64,000 bases of DNA, taken from contig VFIW01000035.1 of assembly GCA_006386115.1 (NCBI GenBank), positions 124,001 through 188,000 on the forward strand, in the 5' to 3' direction. Both the position numbers and the translations under genes were made by a program. The stretch's first letter is position 1, and each line of letters starts with the position of its first letter. Shown one piece after another: positions 30,191 through 43,434 of this stretch. Below the pieces are notes generated by a model, which saw nothing but the letters and a program-made list of their open reading frames with translations, made no database searches and was not told the DNA's origin. The DNA is from Globisporangium splendens (taxonomy: Eukaryota > Oomycota > Peronosporomycetes > Pythiales > Pythiaceae).

Positions 30191-31640
30191 ATGGCGGAGC
30201 CCGGCAGCAGTGAGTACGTGTGTGTAGGTCAGAGTGTGTGTGTGTGTGGCTGGCAGCGACCGACTCCTGGCAGGGATCATGGCGCGTGAGCAATGGAGAC
30301 CTAACTCGGATTGATGCATGTGGATATATATGGCTACGAACTTTATGATGCATACGACAGGATGTACATGACAGCAGCGGCGGCCGCGACGGTGCTCTCG
30401 AGCTGCATGCTCATGTTCGCGCGCAAGAGCGTCGTCGCGACGCACAAGCGCATTGTCGCTGGCAACTCGGCGCTCAACAACTACATCGCAAGCGTGAGTC
30501 TCTTTGCATTTGCGTCCCACTCCGCTGCGCGTATGACTCTAATGCTCATGTCTACCTGCCTATCTATCTTATCAGGGCTTGCAGGCCAAGCTGGATCGGT
30601 ACACGCCGACGTGGTGGACGAACGGCCACATCCAGGTGTTCCTCACGTTCCTCGTGCCGCAGTCGCGCATCAAGTACAAGCGCGACGTGCTCGTGCTGCG
30701 TGACGGCGGCCATGCGTCGCTGGACTGGGCTCTCGAGTCCTCTGGCCCCGTGTCCAAGACCGGGAAGCCGCTGCAAGACGATTCTCCAATCGCCATCATC
30801 ACCCATGGTCTCACGGGGTGCAGCGCGAGTATGCGCTCACTATGCGCTGAAGCGCTCAAGAACGGCTACCGCCCCGTGGTGTTCAACAAGCGCGGCCACG
30901 GCGGCCTCGACCTCGCGACGCCCAAGCTCCAGGAGTTTGGCTGCGTGCAGGATTACAAGGAGGCCATCGCGCACGTCGAGCGTGCGTTCCCGAACAGCAA
31001 ACTCTATGGCATCGGATCGTCGGCGGGCGCTGGATTGCTGTGCTCGTATCTGGGTGAAGTCGGGAATGACTCGCGCCTGGACGCCGGTGTGCTCATCTCG
31101 CCGGGGTACAATGCGTTCGAGTTGTTCTGCGAGGGTCGGATCAACCGTGTCTACGACTTTCTTATGACGTTCACGCTCAAGAAGTTTCTGATCCGACACC
31201 AGCACGCGCTGCAAGACGTCGTGGACATCCCGAAGGCGCTGACCGCGACCTCGATCCGCGAGTTCGACCAGCAAGTGTACATGAAGATGCACGGGTACAA
31301 GGACCTCGAGTCGTACTGGCTGCAGAACGACCCGATGCGCGACATCGACAACATCCAGCGCCCACTGCTCTGCATCAACGCGCTGGACGACCCGGTGTGC
31401 ACGAAGGAGACGATCCGATACGACAAGTTTGAGGACAGCCCGCTGACGATGCTCGTGGAAACCCAGGAAGGCAGCCACTGCGCGTTCTACGAAGGCAGCG
31501 TGTTCCTCAAGTCGTGGGCCAACGAGGCCGCGATGATGTACCTGGATCACGTGCGCGAGTACCAATTGGACCCGATCCAGTCCAAGCACGAGGCGACTTC
31601 AGCTGAAGGCAACAGCAGCAGTAACGTCTCGGCTGCCTGA
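30191..31640 (+). CDS. ABHD1/3-like alpha/beta hydrolase D, 3 exons
   Basis: Exons 30191-30213 (23 nt), 30361-30493 and 30576-31640, with introns of 147 and 82 bp, give 406 residues. The first, phase-2 intron matches the first intron of copy A, which supports the short first exon (MAEPGSSE); a start at 30362 is the alternative. Anchor YMTAAAAATVLSSCMLMF, then THKRIVAGNSALNNYIAS, YTPTWWTNGHIQVFLTFLV. The active site is mostly standard: HGLTGCSASMRSL, acid INALDDPVC, His GSHCAFYEGSV. The nucleophile elbow reads GIGSSAGAGLLCSYLG, with the catalytic Ser kept. It is the only copy on the plus strand, suggesting inversion after duplication. Confidence 0.87.
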
Positions 31641-31789
31641 ACAACAGACACATAGACGCACAGATACAAAATGTGTGGTTGGGAGAGCTCGAGGTTCGGT
31701 TGAAACAAGGTTTCGTATGTTTTGTGTATACAGTCTAGTGTTGCGGCTTGTGCTCTCTCTCTTGTTTTGTTTTATGTGCTTTATGCATA

Positions 31790-34700
31790 TTACCAGTCCG
31801 AGTCGCTGGTGTACCCGTCGTCGCTGTAGTACTCGCAGTTGTACAGCCGGCTCCAGGTCTCGGCGTTCGTGGGGAACCCAGGCACTCCAAGCGGCGCGAT
31901 GCTTCGCCCTGCGCGCGCGTTAGCCCCAGCACCAGACGAGCTCTTCTTGTGTGCTGCGTCCATCGGTGGCCGCGACGAGAAGCAGCGCAGAAAGCACGCG
32001 ACGATCGCAGAGGACGACATGTCACTATGGATTCCTCCTCCTACACTGTCATGCTTGCCATCTTCAATTTGGTCTGTCTGGTTATTGCTGCTCGGGAATG
32101 GAGTGCAAGGTGCCGTCTTGCGGCGCATGGGCGAGGATTCCGGGCTGTGATCGATGAAATCTGAGCCCCGACGATGTCGAATCCGGTTGTTGTTACCTTG
32201 GTCGGCATTGTTCACATCACCGCCGTCCTCGGATGAAGTGTAGGACGAGTCAGAAGAGCAAGACGAAGCGTCCTCGTCGTCCATCGTCGCCAGTTGCAGC
32301 GCTTCACGGAGTTGGTTCGCATCCCGTTCAGCGTCGCTTTGCACCTGGTTGTACTTGGTTCGGATCGCCGATTTTGCAGACTCCTTGTCGCGATGATGCT
32401 GCATCGCCTGCAGGACGTCAGCGTTTGCACTCGCGACGTTGGTGAGCTGGTCGTCCATTGCGTTCAGCCAGCGCTTGCGTTCCAGACCCGACTGCGCTTT
32501 GCATTGGATGCGCAAACCCGTACTCACGTGGACGGAGAACCCACGCGCTGCATTATCGCCGTCGTCATCCTTGTCAGTCTCCACTACACTGCTGGTACTC
32601 TCGGAGCTCTTCGTGGTCTCTTGTTTGGTCCATGGTTGCACTTGGAGCAACTCGTAAACTGCGAGTGGAGGCACGCCGACGCCGTTCTGGTCACTCGCGA
32701 TCGCCTGCTCCTGGGTCTCGTACAGCAGCCATTGCGTGCCAATGACGACGCAGTACCACGTTTTCCAGAAAAACGAGAGCAGCGACTTTTTCTCCTTGGT
32801 CTTCAAGTATCCTTCCATCGCGGCGCCTAGGATGAATGGCAGCGTAGCATCGCCTTGGACGCGAGTTGAGACACAGCTGAGATCGCAGTCACCGCGTCCG
32901 AGATCGCATTCATCCATTGCGTCTGCTCCTCTTCCGTGGCGACAATGCATTCCAGGTACCCGCCAGCTTCATTCTCGACGCGGAACCCGTAGTGGCTGCT
33001 GCTGTTGTGGCCGCTACCAAAGGTAGACGCATACGTCGGGTGCCATTTCGCGACGGCGACGAGGTCGTGCTTCTCGAGCGCTCTCTTGTGCTTCGACTGC
33101 TCGTCGTTTTCCAAGGCTGTGCTCGAGTCTGGGTACAGGTACACGCTCGTGCCATGTAGCACCATGAAGCGCTCGCGCCAGATCGCGCCGAGAAAGTGAT
33201 GCCGGACACACACGTAGCCATTGAGCGTGGTTCTTGGCTGCAAGGCACTGGAGTCGATCTGGTTCTGCCCACTTGATCCTGCTGCCATGTGCGCAGCGAC
33301 TTGACGCGCAAACTCTCGCGCGTCTTCGTCCAGATACGACTCGGCGAGCGCAAATTCGAGCTCGTGCTTGATCACGAACACCCACTTGTGCTTGATCTCG
33401 TACGACGACGCCGAGAAGAAGAGCGTTTCTTTGGATTGCGATGGTGGGACCACGATGTCGACCTGGAAACCGAGGCTCTCGACAAAGCACTCGCTCTCAG
33501 TGCCAGTGGGCGGTGCTTTCGCTTCAGAAGTTCCTTTCGATGGCTCCCAATCCGCAATGGAGACAATGTCAGCGTCCAGGATGCATCCTTGCCGTGTGCT
33601 CAGTCGGGTCTCGGGAACGAAATTGGATGACAGTGCCTGAAGCAGATCGGCTTTGGACGCGAACTTGCGCAGACGGCAGCCAACGAGAACGTAGAATGCA
33701 GGACTGGCACTTACCGGCCGCGGCGACGTAAACGTGAGTCGCCATGGCGTGAGCAGACCTTCGATCGCCGCGCCGGGGACCACGAATGCAGACGTGTCCA
33801 TGGCGACATCCACTGGCGCATCCTGTGCCTTGTGTCTTTTCCTTCCTCTTCTTGCTCTTCCAGATGCAAAATGAGCTTCTCGTCAGCGAGTAGCTCTTCG
33901 CCTTTTAACAGATCCACACCCGATCGGAATGCGTGCAACCAGCTCTCGTACTCGGACACAGACGCTGGAAAGAGCTGCACGAACCTGGCAGTTCTGTCTT
34001 TGGTTTGCACGGAAAATGCAACGTTAGCTGCTATCACGGCTGCTGCTTGTGTGCTGCTGGCGATCGCGTCGTCTCCAAAGAGCCTGTGGTGCAGATGCAT
34101 CCGTTTCGTCGATGATGACAGAGTCTTGGCGATCCCTTGAATCACTGGCGAGGTTGGCGAGGAAGGACGATCGAGAATAACGATTTCACACACTTGGGTC
34201 GACAACAGCGGGGTCTCCTTCTGATAAAACGCGGCTTCGTCTGCGTACACATCCATCTCGGCGCGCTCAGTCACGACGAAAAAGCCTTCTTTCGGGGACG
34301 GATTGGTCGTCGGCGTGATTGCCGCGTCCTCACTGTAGTCCAAGTACCCTTTCTTGGCGATCGACGACGCATTGTCAAGTACCTCGGGTTCGCTGCTATT
34401 ATCGCTGGATGAGACGACGACTTCTTCCTCGTCTTTTGCCTTCGTTTCGACCGTGGCAGCCTGCTGCCGTTGCTCTTGCAGCATCTCGAGCGCCGTCGCT
34501 CGCTCAGCGCCTCGACGGATCTGCTTGATCCATTTCGCACGCAACAAGTCGGTTGCCGCGCTGCAACTGAGCATGATCTGCTGCTGTGTGAGAATCTGGA
34601 AGGGGAATCGGCACTTGGAGTCCACTCGGTTCGTATTACTGCTAGCAACATCACCGCTAGCTCCGCTTGGATTCCATGCACGCGTTGAGAGCACCGTGAA

Positions 34701-37700
34701 CGTCGCGACGATCGCGTCTTGGACGTCGTTGTACACGACGAGTTCGTTGTGCTTGTGCAGCACAAAGTGGCACTCTTCCATGGTCACGCTCGCATCCTGT
34801 CGTTTCCTGGCGTTCTCGGCTTCTGATCCGAAATCCAAGCGCACGAGCAAGAAGCCTTTATACCCTTCGGCGCCGACAAACGAACTCGCGCGACGCAACA
34901 TACGTCGCACAGCCGATTCTTCTTCATCGCTGGCGCCAACGAGATCACCTCGTAAAGTACGACTGGTGCTGCTATTGTGAAGCACCTGGAGCTCGTCTTC
35001 GAGCAGACTTTGAGCCAAGATGGAGTCGAGCGCAGCGTGAAGAAGCTGGAGCCAGAGGCGCTTCTCGAGCGCGTTCGGCGCTTCGAAGTAGAGTCACACG
35101 TGGTCTGTCGTCTCGACCGCAAAGCGGTACACGGGCTGTGACTTCGTGTTGCTTGCGGCGTCTCCCGTTGCCTCACTGTCGATATCGTTGACCGCGAGCA
35201 CAGTGACGCTCTTTTGACTTGAAGGAAGCGCGATCCCGCCTTTGAAGCCTTCGCGCGGTGCGCAGCGAGAAACTCAGGATTCGTCGTGACATCAGTGCCA
35301 TGCGTTGCGTCCAAGTCCAGTAGAAGCTGCTTTTCCTTACCAGTGAAATAGCTCAACAACGTCTCGACTTCGCCAACCTTGCGAGGGTTCTGGCGCTTGT
35401 AGTACTCGGCCAGTTTCACTCGCAATGGGTTGATGGCGTCACGCTGCTCGCCTGGATGAGTGGCGTCTCCTTCTTCAGTCCAGGGACTCGCTCTCGAGCG
35501 CTCGGCAGTCGCGTGCGCAAACCCGTGGCCGCTGCGGATCTTGGCCATCCGCTTGAGCTTTTCGTCGACCGCCGTGGCGCTCAGTGCCAATTGCTGCTGC
35601 GGATTCGCTTCCGATTTATCCCAGGATGATGGAGACGACGTTGCGTCGTCAGGCGAGTACGAGACAAAGAACGCGTTCTTGGATGCCGTCGCGACGAAGT
35701 CGGGTGGCGGCGGGTACTCGTAGACGCTCGAGACAACGATCGACTCGGTCGGGTCGTACGGCTCGGTCTCGTAGTGCGTCTGGCTCGCGTGCCGCACGAG
35801 TTTGTTCACCGAGAGGATGCAAAAGCACTTTTCCTGGTTCCACGAGAGGTACCCACTCATCTTGACAAAGTCGACGAGGCCGCTTTTCACGCCGCTGCTC
35901 TTTCGACGCGCAAGGTGGTGCGATGCTTGCTGCTGCTTTGCGTTCGTGGCTGCGAGTTTGGCCAGGAGTGCCACGATGTGCTCGTCTTGCACGAGGCTGG
36001 CGCCGTAGATGCGATCCAGATGCTCGACGAGCGCGGTCTCTCGCTGCTTGTACCGCTCGATGAGCATACCGACGTCGTTGGGCTTGCTTGGGTTGTGTTC
36101 CGTGTAGAATTCGTGGAGCAGCGCGCGGAACTCATCGACTGCGATCGCGTCTTCGTCGCGTTCCCCGGGTTCTGCTCCGGACTCGGAGGGCTGCGTCACG
36201 TTGTGGAGTAGAGCTTTCTGAGCGCGATCGATCATCGAATCTTCTCGTCGCGTCGGCGACAACAGCGTCTCGCGGTGCTTGAGAAGCGACGCGCGGATGC
36301 CGTGCACCCATTTGTCTTTCTCTTCGTTGTTGGCAGCACTACAGAAAATCGCCTGATGGCGAAGTGTGTGCATCTGGAACCCGTAGTTGTAGTGCAGCAA
36401 TGCGCCGTGGCCATCCCAGTCCGAGGCGCTGCATACCTGGATCTCCTCGTGGTTCGTGTCGTTTGCCTGGTACGCGTCGTAGGAATCAAAGATGAACAAG
36501 CGCAGCCCTTTCAGCACGCAGTATTTCTTCTTCATGACCGGCACGAACGCGCTTTTCTTGACCAGATAGCCTTCGACGACAACTTGGGCTTCAAGCTGCT
36601 GACGTTTTGAGGGCTCTTCTTCCTTGGTCACTGTTGTAGCGTCCTTGCTACTGCTGTCGCTTGGTGACTTGGGGAACTGGAAGTGGCCGCTCTTGGCTGG
36701 CGAGAGCACTGCCATGGACGCGAGCAGATCGAACGAGTCGCGTCGAGATTTCGCTGCCGCGGCGCGATGAGGAGACAATGGCGGCATCGTGATGCCGATG
36801 TGCAGCGCCGTCGTCCACGCGGTGACGCTCTGGCGCGTCGGCGCACTGCAACAGAGCACTTTGCCCTCGACTGTGGCGATCGAGAACGCATGCGGGAACA
36901 CCTTCATGCCGCCGACCTTGCCCGTCCACTCCGCCACTCCTGAGACGTGCACAACGCCACTGGGCGAGTCTACGAGCGCAGCGTATGTGTTGGCATCCTT
37001 ATACCAACAGAGCGTGTTGCCGAAGAGCACGTAGTATCGATGATGCATCGTCGGTTTGTACGGATGCTTGCAGAGCAAGTACCCGTCGGTCAAAGGATCC
37101 AGATGCGAACTCGACGAACTCCACGACTCGATGCGCAGTTTGGATATCTGCTTGGCAACCTGCGCTTGCTGCAAGTTGGACGCTGCTGCCTCTCGCAACC
37201 TCTTGCTCTCTTCGGCACACTCGCGCTTTCCCAAAGAGCTCGGCATACTGGTGGCTCGAGTCTGTGATGCGCTGCTCAAGCGCGTCGATCTCGCGTTTGT
37301 GCGTTTCCTCCAAGGTTGTGTCGACTTCCAATTGTGCTGCAAGCCGAGCCACACGGTCTGTGAGCTCGTTTGCCAGTGACGATGCTCGTCTGCGCGACAC
37401 CGATGGACGATGCTGCTGTGGTCGATCATCTTTGTCATCATGGTCGTCGTCATCGCCCCCCGTGGAGCCCACTGCAGCGCCGTGGGCTCTATGTCGTGCC
37501 TTGTCTAGCGCCAACCGGGTCTCTGCTGTTTTCTTCTGCGCTTCTTGGTACAAGATCTTGATGTGCGTCATTTTTTCTTCCATTTGATGCCGCTCAGCGA
37601 CGTTCTCCTTCATGAACTGTTCGTATCCCACTGCGACCTGGGCAAGCCGCTGCGCTTCCTGGACCGCTTCTGCTGCACGCGCGAGTGCTTGTTGCTCGCG

Positions 37701-38159
37701 CTCCGATTCACGCAGTATTTGCTGCTGGGCGTCGTCGATTTCATCCTGCACGATGCGATTCGGCTCATCGAGAGCGTGCTGGATCGCTTGCATCCACAAC
37801 TGCTTGTCCTCCTGGGAATCCGAATGGCAACGATACGTGGCTCCACCGAGGTGCTCGATTTCGAAGGCGTTTTTGTAATTCTTGAGCGGCGTCACGCCGT
37901 CCCACTCACGCACCTGGACGACTTCGAACACAGCACAAGGTGTGGCATGGCGCTTACACTCGTCTTCGTTTGTGTAGGACGCCAGCATCATGCCTTTAAG
38001 CACACAATAGCGCCGTTGCCTTCGAAAGAAAAGCAGAGAACGGAGTCAGAGAGGAGTGATCTGAAGGCTAGACAGTGAAGCCAATCCACATGCATATCTA
38101 TAGCAAGCAGCGTACATTGTCGACAGCAAGCCGCCCTTCTTCCACAGGTAGCCCTCCAT
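31790..38159 (-). pseudogene. giant multi-PH-domain protein gene with frame interruptions
   Basis: Starts MEGYLWKKGGLLST at 38159 (exon 38116-38159, 96-bp intron, exon 2 from 38019) and runs about 2,080 residues to the stop at 31790. About nine pleckstrin-homology-like domains follow one another, each opening with a G-Y-L/F-type strand and closing with a W-x2-A-(I/L) helix: for example MQRRYCVLKG at about 38010, DGYLLCKHPYKP at 37095, VVEGYLVKKSAFVPV at 36575, KMSGYLSW at 35860, KKGYLDYSE at 34360, LNGYVCVRHHF at 33220 and MEGYLKTKEKK at 32820. Coiled coil lies between PH1 and PH2. Single-base frame offsets occur near 37230, 35255, 33830 and 32860, and an in-frame TGA at 35094-35096 sits where a Trp is expected. 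It is either a pseudogene or carries sequence errors; intact neighbours argue against uniformly poor sequence. PH domains suggest phosphoinositide membrane binding. Confidence 0.7.
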
Positions 38160-41100
38160 CTTCACGACGCTGGAGGGGGGAGCGCTGGACAAGGACGCCA
38201 ATTGTGCGAGAAGCACGAGCGAGACAAGCTCCAGGAGCTATTGAGTTGATGCGAAGCGTCGGGTTCGCAGGGAACCCAGCAGGACCCTCGACGAGTCGCA
38301 CGTTGCGGAATCTTGGAGTCTCACAAAGATTCTGATTTCATTATGATTCCGTTTTGATTGTTCGATTTGCATCCTTTCAAGAGATTGCATCGATGTTGCA
38401 CCACACAGCATCCCTCAATCGCTTCGACATGCTCACTTACTAGGAGACTGAGCTATGCAATTGGGCTGCAGCCAGCCAGACACTTGACAAAAGCACGCGT
38501 TGCAGGACCATGGGAGCTACACAGGATTTCTGATTTCGATCGGATTTCGCTGTGATTTTTCGATCACACACTGCTAAGGTTACATCGAGGTTGCATCCCA
38601 CGACCTCATGCTCGTGGAACTCAAGATCCACAATCCAGGCGCTCATCGTAGCAACCTGCTGAGACAATAAGTGATTCAGCTACCTTGTGATCGAGTTGTT
38701 TAGCTTGAAAAACTCGATATTTGAGCTGAGCTGGTGAGCACTAAACTGTCGAGCTGCTGCCGTTAATGTCATCGATAAACACTTCGTACAGAAACCACTT
38801 TTGACATGACGTGCTTTGGTTCTCGTGATTGTGGTGCAGTACTACTGTCGCATTGGCTATCCCAGCTTTCCAGTTTTGGTGTGGTAGTGTACACCCCACC
38901 AAAATGCATTTGTGGACGGGAGTTGACAGCGACATGACGAACCCACTTTCGATCATCGGATCTGCCGAGTCGCGATTTGCTGCTGTTGTGTGCAGTAGCG
39001 GTACGCATTGCTTCTTCTTGGTTGTTCTCTCTGCCGATCTTCAGGATTGAATGAAATTTTTCAAAAGTTCGCACTCAACCTTGTCCTTCCCTTCATCAAA
39101 CCTGGAGCGGGCGAACAAGGAATCAAAGCTCACGAGAGGGAGAGAGAGAGTGGACTGTTCTTACCCTGGTTGCACTTTGTGAGCAAGATGCTGTGATGGC
39201 GCACATGGATACGTTGAACGCGCGGGCGCAAGCAGGATTGGGAATTATCTCAGATTAGTCGAAGGAACTGCCAAGTTGAGGCAGACCATGGTAATCCGAT
39301 CGCAATCATCGACTCTTCCAAGTTGGCGCACTCAGTCTTGCGTGGCAAATCCAGTCGAATGTGCAGCCACCTAGGAATCACAAAATGCGCTCGTGGTGCC
39401 GTTCTCAGTACATTGCCGCAAGGTAGACACTTTCTGGGATAGACTCAACCAGAGAGACAGGATGGAATGGATAAGGAGCCGCCAGCCGCATGCAAACTCG
39501 CCTCAGCTTATCACCAGAGATGTAGCGTGTCGCAAGCGTATCCTCATCGCTCCGGCGTCTTGTACGAATCACCGAGTGCGTTTGCTCTCTCTCCAGTTTG
39601 CAAATCTCGGCGGCTGCATCTCTCTCTCTTGACGGATATCGATCCACTGAATCAAACGCGAATAGTGTTTCGCCAATCCAGGTCATCCATTGCCAAGTAA
39701 TCAGCTGATGCTTTGGGCGGATTGGCTGATCAGATCCCCAGATGGAGGACAGAAGCGAGCCGCAGTCGTGTTGCTGGTTTTCTGTCGACCAGCAGGCGCG
39801 TCCAGTGTACTTACAGTAAGCACAAGGGGGATGAGGGCTCAGCGCGAAAGCCACCTCTTCGTAAACCAAGAAGTTTGAGGAATCACACGGCCAGACCAAC
39901 GGAGGCGAGCTGGCGTGTTGTGTTGTGAGTGCACTGTCGATTAATCAGCTGGTTGTAAGAAATGAGCATCAACAAGTAGGCTCGTGATGTGTGCGAAGTG
40001 CACAGTACGACGCGGCTTTGCGGCATACTGAAAGCTGCTGATGAGTTGCCAAACTGAGCTTTCTGGCGCAAAGTCTCAAGCAACCAGCCTGTCCAGCGCG
40101 TAATACTGAATGCCGATGAGGTCCCCTGTGGAGGTCTTGTGGCCTTGCAGCAGAGTACCTCGCACTTGGTTTCGATGTGGACTGCATTTGGAATGGGACC
40201 CGCCGCGAGGAGGTCTCTGATCCAAACCGTGCAACTTTGTGGACGGTCCCATTGGCCGACCCACGAAGTGCAACAGTTCTGGTTTGGAACCGTTGAGCTG
40301 GCGACTTTCCCTCTCTTCTCCCCCTGTTTCTTTGCATTCAAGACCGCGCTTTTCATTTTCTTTTTTATATAGACTTCTGTACAGCAACAACACTCGACAT
40401 TTGTTTTCAGTCTTAAACTTGGGCATACTTGAGCCAAATCAGTGCCGCAGTTAGTCGAAGGAATTGGTTGAAGCCTCGCGCTGCCCGTTTGTCAATAATT
40501 GCCGGCGGAGGCATTCTCCTCCTTCATTCAGATCTTGACGATGGACGACAACGTGCCTCCTCTTTGCACGCAAAACTGACCAGAAGCGCGCGCATCCCCA
40601 CTGCGGTCTGCACCACGTGTCGACCACACAAGTGGATTTTCATGGAACACATCGAAAGGTCTCGAGTCGGACGATGAAAACCTGCAACCAGACTGAGACC
40701 ATGCCGACCAAGCAAAACGCGTTGAAATCAAGTTCACCATGGTTGAGGAGGATGAGAACCTCGGTGCTGTTTAGTCCGGTAGGTAGGATGTGAATGGATC
40801 CATTGGTGGGTGAAAGTGGCGACCTCGTCAAGCCGCCAGCCACTTCCATGTGCTGCAACATGTCTGAACGCTGAACCCATGCACAAACGGAATGCAAGCA
40901 TCCACTACGCCACCGTCGTGCCTCCGTGACCAAGGGGTTATTCTGGTTACTGCAAACAGGCGCAAACACATGTGCATTCCAAGCCAAAAACTATTATTTT
41001 CAAATCTCGCGAGAGCGCGGCATACATAAAATGCAACGATCGTCAACGATCCGGATCGGAAATTTTACCAAATTGAGCAATTTTGATTGCGCTTGTACAC

Positions 41101-43434
41101 TGGATGCTCGTCCATGACGACTGCTCCTGGGGGAGAACGGGCGTATGCCTCCGGATAACAAAAGAGCTCACTCGATTCGATTACGTGGAACCGCCGTCAA
41201 CACCAGCGACAAAGCTACAGAACAACAGAGGGAGAGAGACTCATCGCCCTCTACTGTAGTATTGCACGCTGACTGGCGTTGATGTTAACACAGTCTGGAT
41301 CCGAGCAATCATCAACTTTCTGGCAACACGGGGATGAAGATACTGTACACTGGTCGAGCCATTGTTGTGCAGTATTTGAGGTGTTTATCGACCAAGAGAG
41401 CCTAGATCTCCTAGGCATGCTTTCTGAAGATTGAGCCTTCGATTTTCGCCAACACCGGAGCCTTTACATGGCGTCAGGCGTTGAGGTTCTTGATGCCCTC
41501 CAGGCTCATCGACTTTTCGAGCCTGGTCTCTGGTCTCGAACGCACCGCATCCAATCGTTTCCAAAGGATTCAGTTGGTTTTCTTTTCTGATTCTTGCTTT
41601 GAAGACAGGAGCAACGTCTCTCGCTTGATTGAATCTCGTTCCGTACAAGCTCCGTTTCTGCTCTTGTAATCTTTATCACCTCGAGTACTATGACGCGCTC
41701 TTCGCTCTTCGTGCGCGGCCATGTCCAATGCCAGGTACAGTACGAAGGACACGCAAGTGGAAGTCGTGCTTTTGCACCAAACATCGGACACTGAGCTCCC
41801 CCTCACGCGCACTTGTGAAAGCAGTTTCCACGCTTTGCTGCTCACTATTATAACTGCAAAGACCAGTTCTGTGCTCATGATCGAGCGAATTGGAAAAAAT
41901 CGCATGCTAATGCTCGGTTTCAACTTTACTCGAGATCGCTTGGAGCTCGCTTGGCAGCCCGAGCAAACACGCCGGAAACGCTTTGAGAGCACAGTTAACA
42001 GCACATTTGCGAGGCTGAAACACTTCGAAAACACAGTCTACAGTACGCGTTTGAGACTGGATGATGTAACAGATTTCCGCGCAAGACCAATCGCGTTACA
42101 GCCTGGATGACGACTTTGGTTTTGTGTGTATGTGTGCGGGGAGGGGAGGGGACGCGCGCCAGCTGGGATTCCTTCCATCACCTCCAGCGCACCCCGTCGG
42201 TGTTTTGTCTTGAAATTGGCTGAGAAAACCTCGCTGCAAGTCTACTCTCCGCTCTTTTAACTTGTATGTAACGTGGCGTGTTTGCACACAGTGGACGTGG
42301 TTTACACACAGCGACGGAAAAACACGTGCGACACAAAAACTCGTCACGAGACGACAGGTTCAATGCAAGCCTTTGTTTTCAATTTTAGCCAATGATACAC
42401 CTTTGTGACTGTTGCATTTCACGAGCACCTAGTAAGATAAAGTCGCATGCATTCAGTGAGGCATACCTTCACAACGCAAAACACCACCTTCAGCAAAGTC
42501 CTGAACGCAGCCAAGAGCATGTATGCAAATCGCTCTGATCGCAAAATGTTCAAATGGTCGATTGCAGTCCTTCCACACACGCCTCATTTACAGCATGCAT
42601 GGATGCTGTGGTGGCTCGATTCTGTTGTCGCTTCAGACATTTTTCTGTACCTATTTTTGACCAATGATATTCACCGAGGTCCAAATGACGAGTTTTTGAG
42701 TCGCCAACTGCACCTCCTACTTTCTTGATGGAAGATGCTATTAAGTTGTGACGGCTTTTTTCCGTGGCTGTGCGCACTCTGCTCTGCTGCAGCTCCTCGA
42801 GCCTTTGGTGCGCGCAAACAATTGAGAGCGAACTCACGGCACAGGAACCCGTCCTCCTCTCCAAATGACCAGCGACAGGTGTCGGCCCTTTTCTGCTTGT
42901 GTGGCTGTTTTCTACTGATGTGATCCATGCGAGCGACAACAAATGATGGAGGATGTCCGCCCTTTTCTTCCTTCTTTTTTCCGCTCTCTCTCTCTCTCCC
43001 CATCATCTCGCTCCTCAAGGACGTCGATCCATCAAAACACAAGACATCACAGCAGGAAGCCAGCTCCACCCACCCACTCCAAGGTGTCATTTTCTGCGTC
43101 CTCCCCGACGTCATTTGACGATCCATCGACCACACACAAAGAGGAAAGTCGACCCCTGACGAATTGGACACCAGACCAGCCCCCTCCCCCGATAGCACCG
43201 CACTTTCCCTTTTTTCTTCGACTGAACCGATCGAGCAAGACGAGGACGGATCCTTGTCTCGCCCCCCTCTCACTCTCTCTTTCGCTGTGCTCCTGACGGA
43301 TCCTCCTTCCACTTGTCGAACGCAACGGCCACTTCTTGACGCAAAGCAGGCTCAACAGCAACACAAGCAAAGCGCGTGCGGCATACTGAGTACACACACG
43401 CATTCGCCAGCAGAAACAAAAACCCCGAAGCAAG
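38160..43434. other. gene-poor stretch, 5.3 kb
   Basis: No ORF here has a recognisable domain, coherent splice structure or protein-like composition. The sequence has lower GC than the genes, many stops in all frames and short pyrimidine tracts near 42960-43010. Only a diverged direct repeat at 38296-38603 stands out. The last 300 bp are the probable promoter and leader of the zinc-finger gene. Confidence 0.5.
38296..38603. repeat. diverged direct repeat, about 110 bp twice
   Basis: The unit at 38296-38408 (GCACGTTGCGGAATCTTGG ... GCATCGATGTTGCACC) is echoed at 38491-38603 (GCACGCGTTGCAGGACCATG ... CATCGAGGTTGCATCC) with substitutions and small indels. Function unknown. Confidence 0.45.

Noticed and set aside
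33820..33940. An intron (GTGGATCTG to CACAG) to explain the third offset in the PH gene
   Set aside because: Frame would fit, but the donor is poor and the removed sequence is good PH-helix and linker coding sequence; kept as frame offset.
37222..37235. TTTGGGAAA as a programmed frameshift site in the PH gene
   Set aside because: The needed shift there is +1, not -1, and the other offsets in the gene have no slippery sequence, so mutation or sequence error is simpler.
40076..40987. ORFs in the 40-41 kb gene-poor region examined as transposon remnants
   Set aside because: No RT, integrase, transposase or zinc-knuckle motif could be recognised in any frame.
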